Below are positions 32,173 through 32,378 of a stretch of 32,378 bases of DNA, piece by piece. A program made the position numbers and the translations under genes. Location: positions 1 to 32,378 of the forward strand of contig DATEOW010000022.1 in NCBI GenBank assembly GCA_035273665.1. Reading direction: 5' to 3'. A model generated the notes under the pieces. It did not search any database. It saw only the letters and a list, made by a program, of their open reading frames with translations, and was not told where the DNA came from. The DNA comes from DATEEW01 sp035273665 (GTDB taxonomy: Bacteria > Pseudomonadota > Gammaproteobacteria > Burkholderiales > SG8-39). The number at the start of each line of letters is the position of its first letter. Within the stretch, counting starts at the first letter, position 1.

Positions 32173-32378
32173 ATGTGGTTGTCGCTCGACAAGCATGCGC
32201 GTCATCGCGTCGCTGTGTTACGGCCGTGGGCCTCAGTAGTCGCCGCCTTTCTGATAATTTTCTGGGGCAGCTGGGACGCCGCAAGAGCCGAAGTAATCGC
32301 AGCGACTGAAAAGCCCCCATACCAATGGGTTATGGGGGTGCCGCATTGGGTGGATACTCATTCATTTGAAATCGACTT
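32173..32378 (+). CDS. N-terminal part of an exported or membrane-anchored protein (runs off window)
   Basis: An ATG at 32173 with GGGGAG seven bases upstream opens a frame that stays open to the window end (68 residues seen). A basic N terminus (DKHARHRVAVLRPW) is followed by a hydrophobic helix (ASVVAAFLIIFWGSW) ending in ARAE, compatible with a signal peptide or anchor, and then PPYQWVMGVPHWVDTHSFEID. No family can be assigned from this fragment; the start of a DUF3857/transglutaminase-type exported protein is only a guess. Codon use looks like the neighbours. A gap of 93 bases separates it from the deacetylase gene, without a visible terminator. Confidence 0.65.
   Translation, partial: MWLSLDKHARHRVAVLRPWASVVAAFLIIFWGSWDAARAEVIAATEKPPYQWVMGVPHWVDTHSFEID

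Overview
The window looks like a chromosomal core segment of a betaproteobacterium-like member of the Pseudomonadota. Three gene orders support this: hrcA-hemH-(small membrane protein)-grpE-dnaK-dnaJ; tRNA-Val-thrS-infC-rpmI-rplT-pheS-pheT-ihfA-merR-tRNA-Pro; and surE-pcm-nlpD-rpoS. The C-terminal sorting signal of the first gene (PEP-CTERM) also fits an environmental, exopolysaccharide-producing betaproteobacterium. The exact genus cannot be read from the sequence alone.

Layout. 1-962: a terminator, a sigma-54-type control region, a PEP-CTERM surface/exported protein gene and its terminator. 963-1441: gene-poor. 1442-9029 (minus strand): an orphan branched-chain-amino-acid-type binding protein, then the heat-shock block dnaJ, dnaK, grpE, a four-helix membrane protein, hemH and hrcA; grpE and dnaK each have a good sigma-32 promoter. 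9206-11743: nadK (possibly leaderless) and recN, tail to tail with glutathione reductase. 13224-21154: tRNA-Val(GAC), the translation operon thrS-infC-rpmI-rplT-pheST-ihfA-merR, and tRNA-Pro(GGG). infC starts with AUC. 21321-22516: a small proline-rich membrane-anchored protein and a WrbA-like flavodoxin. 22657-26205: surE-pcm-nlpD-rpoS. 26202-31062 (minus): moxR-DUF58-tgpA-like-mltB, tightly overlapped. 31153-32079: a zinc-dependent deacetylase. 32173-end: the start of an exported protein.

The most interesting signal is not a gene. The perfect dyad GTTGTC-N9-GACAAC occurs in front of the PEP-CTERM gene (86-106) and again 21.6 kb away in front of the flavodoxin gene (21756-21776). In each case a sigma-54-like -24/-12 element with exact GG-N10-GC spacing follows at almost the same distance (dyad centre to GC about 84 and 87 bp), and the two elements match each other at 11 of 16 positions. 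The spacers inside the dyads differ, so this is not a copied block. I infer that one enhancer-binding protein and sigma-54 control both genes, linking a redox flavodoxin to the PEP-CTERM surface regulon.

Other points: two tail-to-tail gene pairs whose stop codons overlap (recN/gor and rpoS/mltB), a 21-bp-period direct repeat between moxR and the deacetylase gene, strong hairpins in the infC-rpmI spacer and between dnaK and dnaJ, and an NlpD whose LytM zinc ligands are missing.
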